From: JAHEEL01 sp963836085
Lineage (GTDB): Bacteria; Actinomycetota; Acidimicrobiia; Spongiisociales; UBA5794
NCBI GenBank assembly: GCA_963836085.1
Contig: CAWIHT010000002.1
Location: forward strand, 186,001-250,000
Length of the DNA stretch: 64,000 nt
Direction of reading: 5' to 3'
Positions 52,282-60,787 of the stretch are shown here, in pieces. Each line of letters begins with the position of its first letter. Position 1 is the stretch's first letter. Made by a program: the position numbers and the translations under genes. The notes beneath the pieces are model-generated. The model saw only the letters and a program-made list of their open reading frames with translations. It was not told where the DNA came from and made no database searches.

Positions 52282-52929
52282 ATGATCCACGTGGTTTGGG
52301 ACTGGAACGGCACACTTGTCGAAGACCTTCCGGTGGTCGTCGAGTCGGTGAATGCCGCTCTCGATGCGATCGGCGAGGCCTCGATCACGGAAGAGGACTA
52401 CCGCGCCCACTTCGCTCGACCGGTCGAACGCTTCTACGAAGGTCTTCTGGAACGCGCCGTCACGGCTCACGAATGGGACACCCTCGACCGTGTGTTCCAC
52501 GAGCACTACCGGGCGACCCTTGACCGGGTTCCGCTCTCGTGGGACGCACGGGAGGCGATCGACTTGGTGGAGAATCGGGGCTGGACCCAGTCGATCCTAT
52601 CGATGTGGTGGGAGGACGAACTGCTGGAAGTGGTGACACAGCACGGCTTGCTCGATCGCATGACCCTTGTCCAGGGAAACCGCGACGACCCGGGTGGTGA
52701 GAAGGCCAACCATCTCCTGCAGCATCTGAAGTCGCTCGACCTCGATCCGCATGCGGTCGTGATGGTCGGCGACTCGCTCGACGATGCGGTTGCGTCAGGG
52801 GTCGTCGGGACAGCCTGCGTCCTCTACGACGGAGGCTCGCACCACCTCGTTGCCCTCGAAGACGTGGGAGTGCCGGTCACCGGGTCGCTGGTTGAGGCGG
52901 TGGAGATCGCTTCCCAAGTCGGGCGATGA
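52282..52929 (+). CDS. HAD-family hydrolase with DWNGT motif
   Basis: The 215-residue protein has HAD motif I WDWNGTLVED, with nucleophile Asp 7 but Asn 9 in place of the usual second Asp. Motif II-like SILSMW and motif IV VVMVGDSLDDAVAS follow. Many actinobacterial phosphoglycolate-phosphatase-like proteins share DWNGT. The missing general acid could reduce or alter phosphatase activity. The substrate is unknown. Confidence 0.87.
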   Translation: MIHVVWDWNGTLVEDLPVVVESVNAALDAIGEASITEEDYRAHFARPVERFYEGLLERAVTAHEWDTLDRVFHEHYRATLDRVPLSWDAREAIDLVENRGWTQSILSMWWEDELLEVVTQHGLLDRMTLVQGNRDDPGGEKANHLLQHLKSLDLDPHAVVMVGDSLDDAVASGVVGTACVLYDGGSHHLVALEDVGVPVTGSLVEAVEIASQVGR

Positions 52930-53002
52930 TTCGACGCCCCTGTCCGGGCGAGATGGAATCCGCTCCCGACGCGACATTGGAAACCGCCGAAACCCTCGTG
53001 CT

Positions 53003-53022
53003 CTAGGGGCACCGGCCCCTAG
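53003..53022 (+). terminator. 8-bp hairpin between HAD gene and asnA
   Basis: CTAGGGGC (53003-53010) and GCCCCTAG (53015-53022) are perfectly complementary around ACCG. It lies 73 bases after the HAD stop and 65 before asnA. It could end the HAD transcript or act in the asnA leader. No T-run follows. Confidence 0.45.
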
Positions 53023-53087
53023 AACCGCGTCGACCAGCCGGATACGGTTCATGGTGAGCGCAGCGAAGGCTGCAGGAGGCGCGTGCA

Positions 53088-54218
53088 ATGGCAGACAAGA
53101 CCGCCGACCTGGCCGGTCCCGGCATCGGCAACTACGAGGATCTCTCAGCGGCTCTCCCCGACGACTACTCGTCAGCCCTGAGTCATCGCGAGACGATGGA
53201 GGCACTCTTCGCCGTCAAGGCGTACATCGAAGAGAACCTGTGTCGCGAGCTCGGCCTGATGATGGTTCAAGTCCCGCTCATCGTCGATGAGGCAAGCGGC
53301 GTGAACGACTATCTCGATCGCGACGGCTCGCGCGGTCCGGTCGAATTCCATATCAGCAACGATCGCGATGTCAATCCCATCGAGGCACAGATCGTCCAGG
53401 CCGCGACGAAGTGGAAGCGTGTCTCTCTCGGCCAATTCGGGATGCAGCCCGGCGAGGGCATCTGCACCGATATGAAGGCGGTCAGGAAGGATTACTTCCT
53501 CGACCACGACCACTCGGCCTACGTGGACCAATGGGACTGGGAGAAGGTCATCCGCGCCGGCGATCGGAATCTGCCGTATCTGACCGACACCGTTCAGCGG
53601 ATCTGGAAGGTGCTGTACGGCGCATCGCAGCATGCGCTGGAGCTGTTTCCCCAGCTCTACGACCCCCGACATCCGGCGATCCCGGAGGAGTTGTACTTCA
53701 TCCATGCCGAGGATCTCCTCGCCCGCTATCCGGATCTGCCACGCAAGCAGCGAGAGACGGCGATTCTCCAGGAGCATCCGGCGGTGTTCATCTACGGGAT
53801 CGGCTGGACGCTCGAGGACGGCTACCCGCATGAGATGCGGGCCGCGGACTACGACGACTGGGTGACCGAGACGGAGTCCGTAGACGGGCGACCGATGCAC
53901 GGCCTCAACGGCGACATCCTCGTCTGGAATCCTGTGACGAAGCGCCGCCACGAACTCACGTCGATGGGTATCCGTGTCACCAAGGAGACCCTGGTTCAGC
54001 AGCTCGAGCTGACGGGACAACTCGACTTCCTCGAGCTTCCGTATCACCAGGCGATTCTCAACGACGAGATCCCGCTCTCGATCGGCGGTGGGATCGGACA
54101 ATCGCGGACCTACATGTATCTCCTCCGCAAAGCCCACCTCGGCGAGGTGTCCGTGACCGTGTGGCCGAAGATCCTCAAGGACCTCTGCGCCGAGCGGAAT
54201 ATTTTCGTGCTCGAGTAG
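53088..54218 (+). CDS. asnA: aspartate-ammonia ligase (asparagine synthetase A)
   Basis: The 376-residue class II aaRS-like enzyme makes asparagine from aspartate, ATP and ammonia. Family segments are VQVPLIVDEASGVNDYL, VQAATKWKRVSLGQF, GEGICTDMKAVRKDYFLD, VDQWDWEKVI, and the late motif SIGGGIGQSRTYMYLL (motif 3-like). It is longer than E. coli AsnA (330), mainly by an N-terminal extension and inserts. AGGAGG precedes ATG 53088. AsnA is uncommon in Actinomycetota, which generally use glutamine-dependent AsnB, so acquisition is possible. Confidence 0.92.
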   Translation: MADKTADLAGPGIGNYEDLSAALPDDYSSALSHRETMEALFAVKAYIEENLCRELGLMMVQVPLIVDEASGVNDYLDRDGSRGPVEFHISNDRDVNPIEAQIVQAATKWKRVSLGQFGMQPGEGICTDMKAVRKDYFLDHDHSAYVDQWDWEKVIRAGDRNLPYLTDTVQRIWKVLYGASQHALELFPQLYDPRHPAIPEELYFIHAEDLLARYPDLPRKQRETAILQEHPAVFIYGIGWTLEDGYPHEMRAADYDDWVTETESVDGRPMHGLNGDILVWNPVTKRRHELTSMGIRVTKETLVQQLELTGQLDFLELPYHQAILNDEIPLSIGGGIGQSRTYMYLLRKAHLGEVSVTVWPKILKDLCAERNIFVLE

Positions 54219-54251
54219 ATCGCTCACCGATTGTGGTCCCTGCGGGCGAGA

Positions 54252-55013
54252 TCATGTCGCCCGGGCGACGATGAAGAGGCGGCTGAACGGCACGGTGACG
54301 GACCCGTTCGCCGCTCGCGGATACACCTCGCGATAGCGCAGTCGGCACGCTTCGCTGAATCGTTCTCGGTCCGCCGATGCCAGGATGCTCAGGACCGGGC
54401 GGAGGACCGATCCCGTCACCCAGGTCCACACCGGGTCATCTCCGGCGAGTTGCTGGAAGTACGTCGTGCGCCATACGTCCACGTTCGCGGGCTGCAGCCA
54501 CTCGGCATAGGCGTCCGGTGTAGCGAGGCGGTCGCGCAACAACGCGGCGCGGGCCTCATCGGGCCATCCCCGCTCGTCGAGCAGGTCCGCGGGTATGCGG
54601 TGGGTCGGGGCACGCCAGTTGTCCGGCATCTGAACAGCGAGGACACCGCCGTCGGCGAGGGAGGAGCGGAGTTTGCGGAAGAGGTCGCGATGGTCGTCGA
54701 GCCAGTGAAGCGCCGCGTTCGAGAAGATCAGGTCGACGGGTTCGCTTGGCTCCCAGGCCTCGATGCCTGCGATTGACCACGCCATATGTGGGTGGTCGTC
54801 GCGCGCCCGTTCGATCATCTCGACTGACGAGTCGATCCCAACGACGGCGGCCGCCGGCCAGCGCACCTGCAGAAGAGCAGTGAGATCCCCGGTTCCGCAA
54901 CCGAGGTCGACGATGGAACGAGCGTCGATATCCGGAATGCGTGAGAGCAGCTCAATCCCCGGCCGCCTGCGGTGATCGGCAAAGCGAAGGTATTGGTCCG
55001 GGTCCCAAGACAT
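54252..55013 (-). CDS. tam: trans-aconitate 2-methyltransferase-like protein
   Basis: The 253-residue SAM methyltransferase matches Tam in length and sequence: WDPDQYLRFADHRRRPGIELL, SAM motif VDLGCGTGDLTALL, VVGIDSSVEMIERAR, and FSNAALHWLDDH. Tam detoxifies trans-aconitate by methyl ester formation. ATG 55013 gives the usual MSWDPDQY start. It is convergent with asnA. Confidence 0.9.
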   Translation of the reverse strand: MSWDPDQYLRFADHRRRPGIELLSRIPDIDARSIVDLGCGTGDLTALLQVRWPAAAVVGIDSSVEMIERARDDHPHMAWSIAGIEAWEPSEPVDLIFSNAALHWLDDHRDLFRKLRSSLADGGVLAVQMPDNWRAPTHRIPADLLDERGWPDEARAALLRDRLATPDAYAEWLQPANVDVWRTTYFQQLAGDDPVWTWVTGSVLRPVLSILASADRERFSEACRLRYREVYPRAANGSVTVPFSRLFIVARAT

Positions 55014-55034
55014 GGATCCAGCGTATCGGAATGG

Positions 55035-55055
55035 CGAGCAGCTACCAGCTACCAG
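55035..55055. repeat. CAGCTACCAGCTACCAGC short repeat
   Basis: Intergenic copy of the CAGCTAC motif also present at 3164-3195. Here it lies just upstream of tam and is followed by a pyrimidine-rich stretch (55079-55107) and GGGGGAGGAG. Confidence 0.55.
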
Positions 55056-55144
55056 CAAGGGTGAGCACCGCTGACCGGTTCCTTCCCCTCTTCCATCCCT
55101 TTCCTCTTGGGGGAGGAGTCGATTCGGCTGCTCGGCTCCGTGGT

Positions 55145-56278
55145 CTATGCGATTCGCCAGGTGGTGCGGTGGGGTGGCGCGTGGATTCGGGGTCGGGTGA
55201 GGCGTCTCCGTTGGGGTGGTGAGCCCGGGTCGATGGTGAAGCCGTGGCCGTGGATCACAACATGATGGTGGAACCAGCAGACGGTTGACAGGTTCTCGGC
55301 GTCGGTGCGTCCGCCCTCAGACCACGGCGTGGTGTGATGCACCTGGAGGCGATACCGGGAGACGCAGCCCGAGATGGTGCAGACCCCGCCGTCACGATGC
55401 AAGACGAAGCGGCGGAGCCGGGGCGGGATCACCCTGGTGCGTCGACCGACGGCGAGCGGTGTCCCGTCCGAGGTGCGGGCCGTGACCTCAACCACACCGT
55501 CACACAGGATTGCTTGGAGGGTGTTCAGCCCGACCTGCGGGCCGCCCTCAACCGTGACACCGGCCTCGGCGTTGGTGGCTGCCGCCTCGGTGGCGTCGAC
55601 AAAGACTGACACCATCGGGCCGTGGCTGTCGATGGCGGCTTCGTTGTCGCCGGTGATCGAGTCTTCGCTGATCGCCCACAACGCATCCGCGTTCCTCGTC
55701 GTCCGGGACGGGTTCACGGTCGGTCCGTACGGGAAGCTGTCGGCTCTCGCTTCGAGGGCCGCAACGACGGTGCGTCCGGCGTAGCCGGGGAGGCGACCCG
55801 ACAGGGTCCACGCTGATTCGTCGAGGTTCGGCTGGATCGACACGTAGCGCTGCTCGAACGACATCTCCTCATCGACCGGCGCCAAACGCCGCCGCCGCGC
55901 CGTACGGATGCGGATCCCGGCAATATCGAACCCCGCCGTCTCACCCAGAACGTCACACGAGTCGTCACGCCCCGCAAACCGGCAGACCGCAACCGCCCGA
56001 TCAAACCCGATCACACCAGATGCGACGGCTTCATCGACGTCGGGAAGATCCTCCAGACGCCACGCCGTTGCACACCAGCACCCCGGCCGTCTCCGAGGCC
56101 AGGTCCATCCGACCCGCCGCCCACTCCTTCAACGACCGATGCCCGTCCCGCACAGCAACCTGACGCCGGTCGAGTTCCCGCAACAGCGACATCTGTGCGG
56201 CTCGGAACCGGGCGATGATCGCCTCGTGGTCGAGACTGTTCTCTCGATCGTTGCGGTGGAGAGATCGTGATGTCCCAT
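55145..56278 (-). pseudogene. DUF222-HNH endonuclease gene with two compensating frameshifts
   Basis: The C-terminal two-thirds (from about 56070 to 55145) is intact: LEDLPDVDEAVASGVIGFDRA, then the HNH core CTISGCVSRYRLQVHHTTPW, GRTDAENLSTVCWFHHHVV. The N-terminal DUF222 part (DHEAIIARFRAAQMSLLREL, SLKEWAAGRMDLASETAG) is in another frame between about 56240 and 56075. ATG 56278 (MGHHDLSTATIER) is again in the HNH frame but hits a stop. A -1 shift near 56235 and a +1 shift near 56080 would restore a normal protein. These are 13E12-type repeats common in Actinomycetota; sequencing error cannot be excluded. Confidence 0.8.
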
Positions 56279-56364
56279 ACCCGCAACCTACCTGCCGGGT
56301 GTGACAGAAACCGGGACTGAGAAACAAGAATCTCAGGGACTGTTGCGATTTCTCTGGTCGCCGC

Positions 56365-56451
56365 TCGACACCGGCGAGAGACCCCCTCCGTCAGCGCCTC
56401 GGAGGCGCTGCCACCTCCCCCTGAAGGGGAGAAATCCTTCGAGACCGGCGA
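56365..56451. repeat. REP/RIME-like double-hairpin element
   Basis: Two palindromes lie side by side: CAGCGCCTC-G-GAGGCGCTG (56392-56410) and CTCCCC-CTGAA-GGGGAG (56415-56431). Imperfect direct repeats TCGA(C/G)ACCGGCGA flank them at 56365-56377 and 56439-56451. The block CCCCCTCCGTCAGCGC...CCACCTCCCCCTGAAGGGG resembles a dispersed intergenic palindrome seen in many GC-rich genomes; that resemblance is from memory. It occupies the gap between the broken HNH gene and yajQ. Confidence 0.6.
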
Positions 56452-56488
56452 ACGGCGATGCCCACAGCGATGTGCTCCGCTGGCGTCG

Positions 56489-56974
56489 CTAGTCGCGGTA
56501 GTTGACGAACTGGAGGGGGACGGGGAAGTCGAGGGCCTTGATCTCGACGATGACCTCCTGGAGGTCATCACGCTTCTTGCCCTGCACTCGGAGTTGGTCA
56601 CCCTGGATCTGGGCTTGCACCTTGAGCTTCATGTCGCGGATCTTCTTCGAGAGAGCCCTGGCATCATCCTGGCTGATTCCCTGATTGAGGGTGAAGTCGG
56701 CCCGAGAACGTCCGCCGCCCACCGGCTTGATCTCGCCGCCGCCGATCGACTTCAGCGATACCTTGCGCTTCACCAGCTTGGTCTTCAGCACGTCAATCGC
56801 GCCCTCGACGCGATGGTCCGAGGCTGACTCGACGACGATGCCGTCGTCGGTGAGTGCGATCTCCGTATCAGTGCCCTTGAAGTCGTAGCGGTTCACAACT
56901 TCGCGCATCGATTGGTCGACGGCGTTGCGGACTTCCTGCATGTCGACCTGCGAGACGATGTCGAATGACGGCAT
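56489..56974 (-). CDS. yajQ: YajQ family nucleotide-binding protein
   Basis: The 161-residue length is exact for the family. Conserved segments are PSFDIVSQVDMQEVRNAVDQ, NRYDFKGTDTEI, KSIGGGEIKPVGGG and QIQGDQLRVQGKKRDDLQ. A Xanthomonas homologue binds cyclic di-GMP. It is the last gene of an operon with the CobT-like and CobS-like genes (9-base gaps), which is noteworthy context. Confidence 0.95.
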   Translation of the reverse strand: MPSFDIVSQVDMQEVRNAVDQSMREVVNRYDFKGTDTEIALTDDGIVVESASDHRVEGAIDVLKTKLVKRKVSLKSIGGGEIKPVGGGRSRADFTLNQGISQDDARALSKKIRDMKLKVQAQIQGDQLRVQGKKRDDLQEVIVEIKALDFPVPLQFVNYRD

Positions 56975-56983
56975 GGCTTCCTC

Positions 56984-57976
56984 CTATTTCGAATACGGTG
57001 AGCCGGCAGGGCCGCGGCGAACGACGGCGGCCCAGACGGTCTCGTAGTGGTCTCGGTCGTACGGGTCGATATGGGGAAGCACGAACTCGTCCCATGCGCG
57101 GCGCAGCGGATCTTCGGCAGCGCTGTACATGTCGAGACCTGCCGGAATGCGATCGAGGACGGTCCGCAGACTCATCGGTGTCTCGACCCGAGTCCGAGAA
57201 TCTCCGGACACGAACGACTCGTTGATCTCGACAGCGAGCTTCGCGACGAGTTCGACGATCTCCCTGTTGAGCGTCGGGTGACGGCGCTCGATCATCGCCT
57301 CGAGCTCCTCCTCTGATGGGAACTCCTTCTCCCAGATGATCCAGCGATCGGCAAACGCCTTATTGAGCGTCTGGGTGCCGGCATAGTCGCGGAGGTCGGT
57401 CGGGTTCAGCGTTCCGAAGATCCGCACGTCGTCGCGGAGTCGCACCATCTCGCCGGTCTGCAGTTCGAGGGCCTGGTGCCGGTCGAGGAGACCGTGCAAG
57501 GCGAACAGCGTCTCAGCGCCTGCGGCGTTCAGCTCGGAGAGGTTCACGAGTGCGGGGCCGCGGATGGCTCGGGTGATGTCACCGTCCTGCCACCGACTCT
57601 CGGTACCGCCTTTGCCGTCGCCGTGGAGCTTGACGGACCCGATGAGGGTGATGTCACGGACCTCGCCGGTCAACGGAATTCGGTAGTAGGGGAGGCCGAG
57701 GAGCGCCGCGAACTGCTCAAGGTCGTGGTCCTTACCGGTGCCCATGTGTCCGCGCAGCGCGAGGTGCAGAGGGATACCGACAAAGCGCCGCTCCCGAACC
57801 AGTTCAAGGGCGGCGAGGCGGTAGAGCATGCCGAGGTCGACGTAGTAGGGATCGGGCTGCGGAATGTGGTCGCGCCGGATGTCTGCGTCCGGGAGGTCGG
57901 ACGGGATCGTTGCCTTGTCGAGGGTGATCGGTGCCCCGATCCCATGAGGGTCTTCAAAGGTGACGGTGTCTGCCAT
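56984..57976 (-). CDS. CobS/MoxR-like AAA protein with degenerate ATP-binding motifs
   Basis: The 330-residue protein aligns with the CobS/MoxR branch of AAA+ chaperones. The P-loop is GHMGTGKDHD (76-85): Lys 82 is followed by Asp 83 instead of Thr/Ser. The Walker B region reads ALVNLSELN (142-150), with Ser where the Mg-binding Asp is expected but Glu kept. Sensor 1 TLNP (189-192) and an arginine in FADRW (211) are present. It is translated between the VWA gene and yajQ with 9-base gaps, so it is the natural partner of the VWA protein. Confidence 0.85.
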   Translation of the reverse strand: MADTVTFEDPHGIGAPITLDKATIPSDLPDADIRRDHIPQPDPYYVDLGMLYRLAALELVRERRFVGIPLHLALRGHMGTGKDHDLEQFAALLGLPYYRIPLTGEVRDITLIGSVKLHGDGKGGTESRWQDGDITRAIRGPALVNLSELNAAGAETLFALHGLLDRHQALELQTGEMVRLRDDVRIFGTLNPTDLRDYAGTQTLNKAFADRWIIWEKEFPSEEELEAMIERRHPTLNREIVELVAKLAVEINESFVSGDSRTRVETPMSLRTVLDRIPAGLDMYSAAEDPLRRAWDEFVLPHIDPYDRDHYETVWAAVVRRGPAGSPYSK

Positions 57977-57985
57977 GGATGCTCC

Positions 57986-60196
57986 TCAGCTTGTGTATTG
58001 GGTGAGCTGTTCGGTTGCGTGGGTCCACCACGTGTCCCCACCTTCGTCGGCGATGGATCGGAACAGCGCGGAGCGGACTCCGTCGACCATTGCCGATGCG
58101 AGTTCGTCGGGACGTTCGACAACCTGATTGCGCGAGTAGGCCGCCTGGACGGTCTCGTCTCCGATCCCGATCCCGAGGACCATCGTGCCCCCTCGCTCGA
58201 TCGAGGAGGCCGTCTCGGCGAGCGCTTCGACCGAACCGCGTGTCATCCCATCGGCGAGAACGACGATCATCCGATGGGAGACATTGCGAGCCGATAGGCG
58301 CTCGGCCGCGTGAGCAAGGTTGAACTCGTCGACGTTCGCCGCCTTGTCGAACATCGAGATTGGGGGAGCAGCGTTCGGGTCCTTCCGCGACTCCTTTGCC
58401 GCTTCCTGGGGCGCCGCCGCCATCCAGAAGAGACCGGCCAGCGCATCTTCGGCGGACCGCCACCGTGAGGGGAACGACTTCACCAGGTAGTGGTTCACGG
58501 TGCGGGTGAGGCGCTCGGCTGCACCGCCCTGAGTCCTCCGCAGCGCCCCGGTGGCGAGGCCTCTTCGATCGGTGTACGTGCGTTCGGTGTCTCCCGCAGC
58601 CGCAACAAACCCACGGTTGAAGATCGCGACCTCGAATTCGATCTGCAACTCGTCGGCGAGGCGCGCAAGCGTCCATGCCCCGAGCGTGGCTGCAGCCAGC
58701 GCCCAGGGGCGCTTTCGGTCGGAACGAATGTCGCGGGGTTGGAGCATCGAAGCAGAACCGTCGACAAGCAGACTGACGCCGTACGACCGGCGATTGGGGA
58801 GATCTCTGCGCTCGAACATCCGCTCGTAGAGACCGGCGCCCAGCAGCAGCGGGGTGTACGGCGAGAGGTCTCCGGCATCGAAGCCGGTGCGGAGCCCGCG
58901 GCGCTGGTTCGCGAGGAACAGTGGGTAGAGCTCACCGGAGACACGGCGTTGAGCAACCCCCCACTTGCGGGCTGCCGCCTCGATCATCTCGCGGCCCTGC
59001 GGCGCGAACCGTCCGAATTCGACCGGGAACTCGCCGACGACGAGTTTGCCGGCTTGCCCCGTCGGCAGATAGACGGTCGGCGCGGTCGAGACCTTCATCA
59101 GCTGGTCGGTCGCCGGATCGCCTGCCTGATCGACGTCGGCCTGGCGGCCCTGTTCCGCACTCACCGTCTGCGCGGCCTGTCGTGTCTCTTCGTATCGCTC
59201 CCGATCGGCGAGCGGCGGCGTGACGACCCGTACCGCATCGACGCCTTCGGCGATCTGCATCTGATCGGCCTCCATCTCACCGCGGCGACCGACCGCCGAT
59301 TTCGCTGCGGCGCCTTCGGTGAGGAGCCCGTGCATGCGAGCGACTTCGATCAGTTGAAGTGCGACCCCGCCCACCGCCCAGGGGTCGTCCAGATCGGGGA
59401 CCAGATCGAGGAACGGTGTCGCATCATCGAGAGCGAGGGCGACGTGCGGTGCGACCCTCCGCTGCAGATCATCGCGCTCGAAGTAGTCGCCAACGAGCAG
59501 AAAGCAGGCGAGGGCAAACTGGCCGAGCGGGCGGGCATTTGCCGAGGCGCCGGGAACGGCGGCCCGATAGAGATCCGACAGAACTGAGCGTGCTCCGGGG
59601 AAGTGCGAAAGATGCCGAGCTTCCTGACGGGCGTCTTCGATCGAGAGGAACATGGCTTCTGCGGCGGGACCGGCGACGGTGTGGAGCGCATCGAGCACCG
59701 TGACTGCCCCCGATGCAGGCTCGGGAACGTCGTAGATCTCGTCGAGTTCGCCGTCGGGACCGTAGTCGGCGCCGGGCTCCGCCTCGACCCAGTCATACGA
59801 CGTGAGTTCTGCGAGCGGCGGCGCCTCAGCTCCATCTTCCTCGAGGGACTGCTGATGGGCGAGCCACGACTCGGGAATCGGGCGCTCCTCGTCGAAGTCG
59901 GTGGCGATCAGGTGAATCGCCTCATGGAGAGCGGATGTCAAGGCAACCTCGGTAGGTGTCACCGGGGCACTGCGGGCATAGGCAGCCTGGAAGACCCCGG
60001 GATCGATGACGATCTCATCCTTCGAGGCTGAGGCCTGCGACCCGAGGCGAACACGAAGCTCATCGTTGCCCGAGATGCTGCGCGCGAACCGGGTGATGGC
60101 TGGTGCGACCCGCTGATAGCGCGCGACCACGGCCTCGATCACCCGGTCTTCGGGCGGAAGAACCTCACGGAGGAATGTCTCGTCGTGCGCGCGCAT
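57986..60196 (-). CDS. CobT-like protein: HExxH N-terminal domain and VWA domain
   Basis: The 736-residue protein has an N-terminal metallopeptidase-like motif HEAIH (91-95) and SIEDARQEAR (185-194), which resembles the LEDARxE segment of CobT/DUF2201-type proteins. A long middle region follows, then a C-terminal von Willebrand A domain with MIDAS LLVDGSASM (D479, S481, S483). MoxR/CobS-VWA pairs act as chaperones in metal insertion or complex assembly. No other cobalamin gene is present, so cobaltochelatase function is not implied. It is the first gene of the operon. Confidence 0.85.
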   Translation of the reverse strand: MRAHDETFLREVLPPEDRVIEAVVARYQRVAPAITRFARSISGNDELRVRLGSQASASKDEIVIDPGVFQAAYARSAPVTPTEVALTSALHEAIHLIATDFDEERPIPESWLAHQQSLEEDGAEAPPLAELTSYDWVEAEPGADYGPDGELDEIYDVPEPASGAVTVLDALHTVAGPAAEAMFLSIEDARQEARHLSHFPGARSVLSDLYRAAVPGASANARPLGQFALACFLLVGDYFERDDLQRRVAPHVALALDDATPFLDLVPDLDDPWAVGGVALQLIEVARMHGLLTEGAAAKSAVGRRGEMEADQMQIAEGVDAVRVVTPPLADRERYEETRQAAQTVSAEQGRQADVDQAGDPATDQLMKVSTAPTVYLPTGQAGKLVVGEFPVEFGRFAPQGREMIEAAARKWGVAQRRVSGELYPLFLANQRRGLRTGFDAGDLSPYTPLLLGAGLYERMFERRDLPNRRSYGVSLLVDGSASMLQPRDIRSDRKRPWALAAATLGAWTLARLADELQIEFEVAIFNRGFVAAAGDTERTYTDRRGLATGALRRTQGGAAERLTRTVNHYLVKSFPSRWRSAEDALAGLFWMAAAPQEAAKESRKDPNAAPPISMFDKAANVDEFNLAHAAERLSARNVSHRMIVVLADGMTRGSVEALAETASSIERGGTMVLGIGIGDETVQAAYSRNQVVERPDELASAMVDGVRSALFRSIADEGGDTWWTHATEQLTQYTS

Positions 60197-60271
60197 GAAC
60201 TCATGATCCTACGCACCACGTCAACCCTGTATCGAGTCCGATCTGGTGCGTTGCACGGTACGGTTCGGGAC

Positions 60272-60691
60272 ATGGACGACCTCAGGATCAACGACACGCT
60301 CGCGATTCCGGCGGACGAACTCGAGTGGACGTTCTCACCGTCAGGTGGACCCGGCGGGCAGCACGCCAACCGGTCCTCGACGCGTGCTGAGCTGCGGTTC
60401 GATGTGGCCGCCTCACGTGCCTTCGACGACGTGACACAGCGAACGGTGCTGCGGAAGATCGCTCCCGACACCGTGATTTCGGTGACGGTCGACGAGACGA
60501 GGTCCCAATGGCGCAACCGACAGATGGCGGCGCGGCGACTCGCCGACCGAATCCGCGATGCACTCAAGCCCGACCCGCCGCCCCGCCGGCCAACCAAACC
60601 GAGTCGTGCAGCGCGACGACGCCGGATCGATGAGAAGCGGTCCCGGTCCCGCACCAAGACACTACGTAGGACTCCCGGTGTCGAGGACTGA
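60272..60691 (+). CDS. arfB: ArfB-like peptidyl-tRNA hydrolase (ribosome rescue)
   Basis: The 139-residue protein has the release-factor GGQ motif in SPSGGPGGQHANRSSTRAEL and a basic C-terminal tail (RPTKPSRAARRRRIDEKR) that enters the empty mRNA channel of stalled ribosomes in ArfB. The length matches ArfB rather than a full release factor. ATG 60272 gives the standard start; the gene is divergent from the VWA operon. Confidence 0.93.
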   Translation: MDDLRINDTLAIPADELEWTFSPSGGPGGQHANRSSTRAELRFDVAASRAFDDVTQRTVLRKIAPDTVISVTVDETRSQWRNRQMAARRLADRIRDALKPDPPPRRPTKPSRAARRRRIDEKRSRSRTKTLRRTPGVED

Positions 60692-60787
60692 CCCCACTCG
60701 GAGCGGTGTGCGTTCCTTCTGCGGTGAGCCGGTAGGCTCCGCGCCGATGACACGATCTGCGCCTTCAAATCGATCGGGCGGCTGGCG

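Noticed and set aside
52930..53087. Possible riboswitch or T-box in the asnA leader
   Set aside because: Only one short hairpin is present. No T-box sequence, specifier loop or known metabolite-sensing core was seen.
57986..60196. Cobaltochelatase CobT/CobS for cobalamin synthesis
   Set aside because: No cobN or any other cobalamin gene lies in the window, and the AAA partner has altered ATP-binding residues. Only a general CobS/CobT-like relationship is supported.
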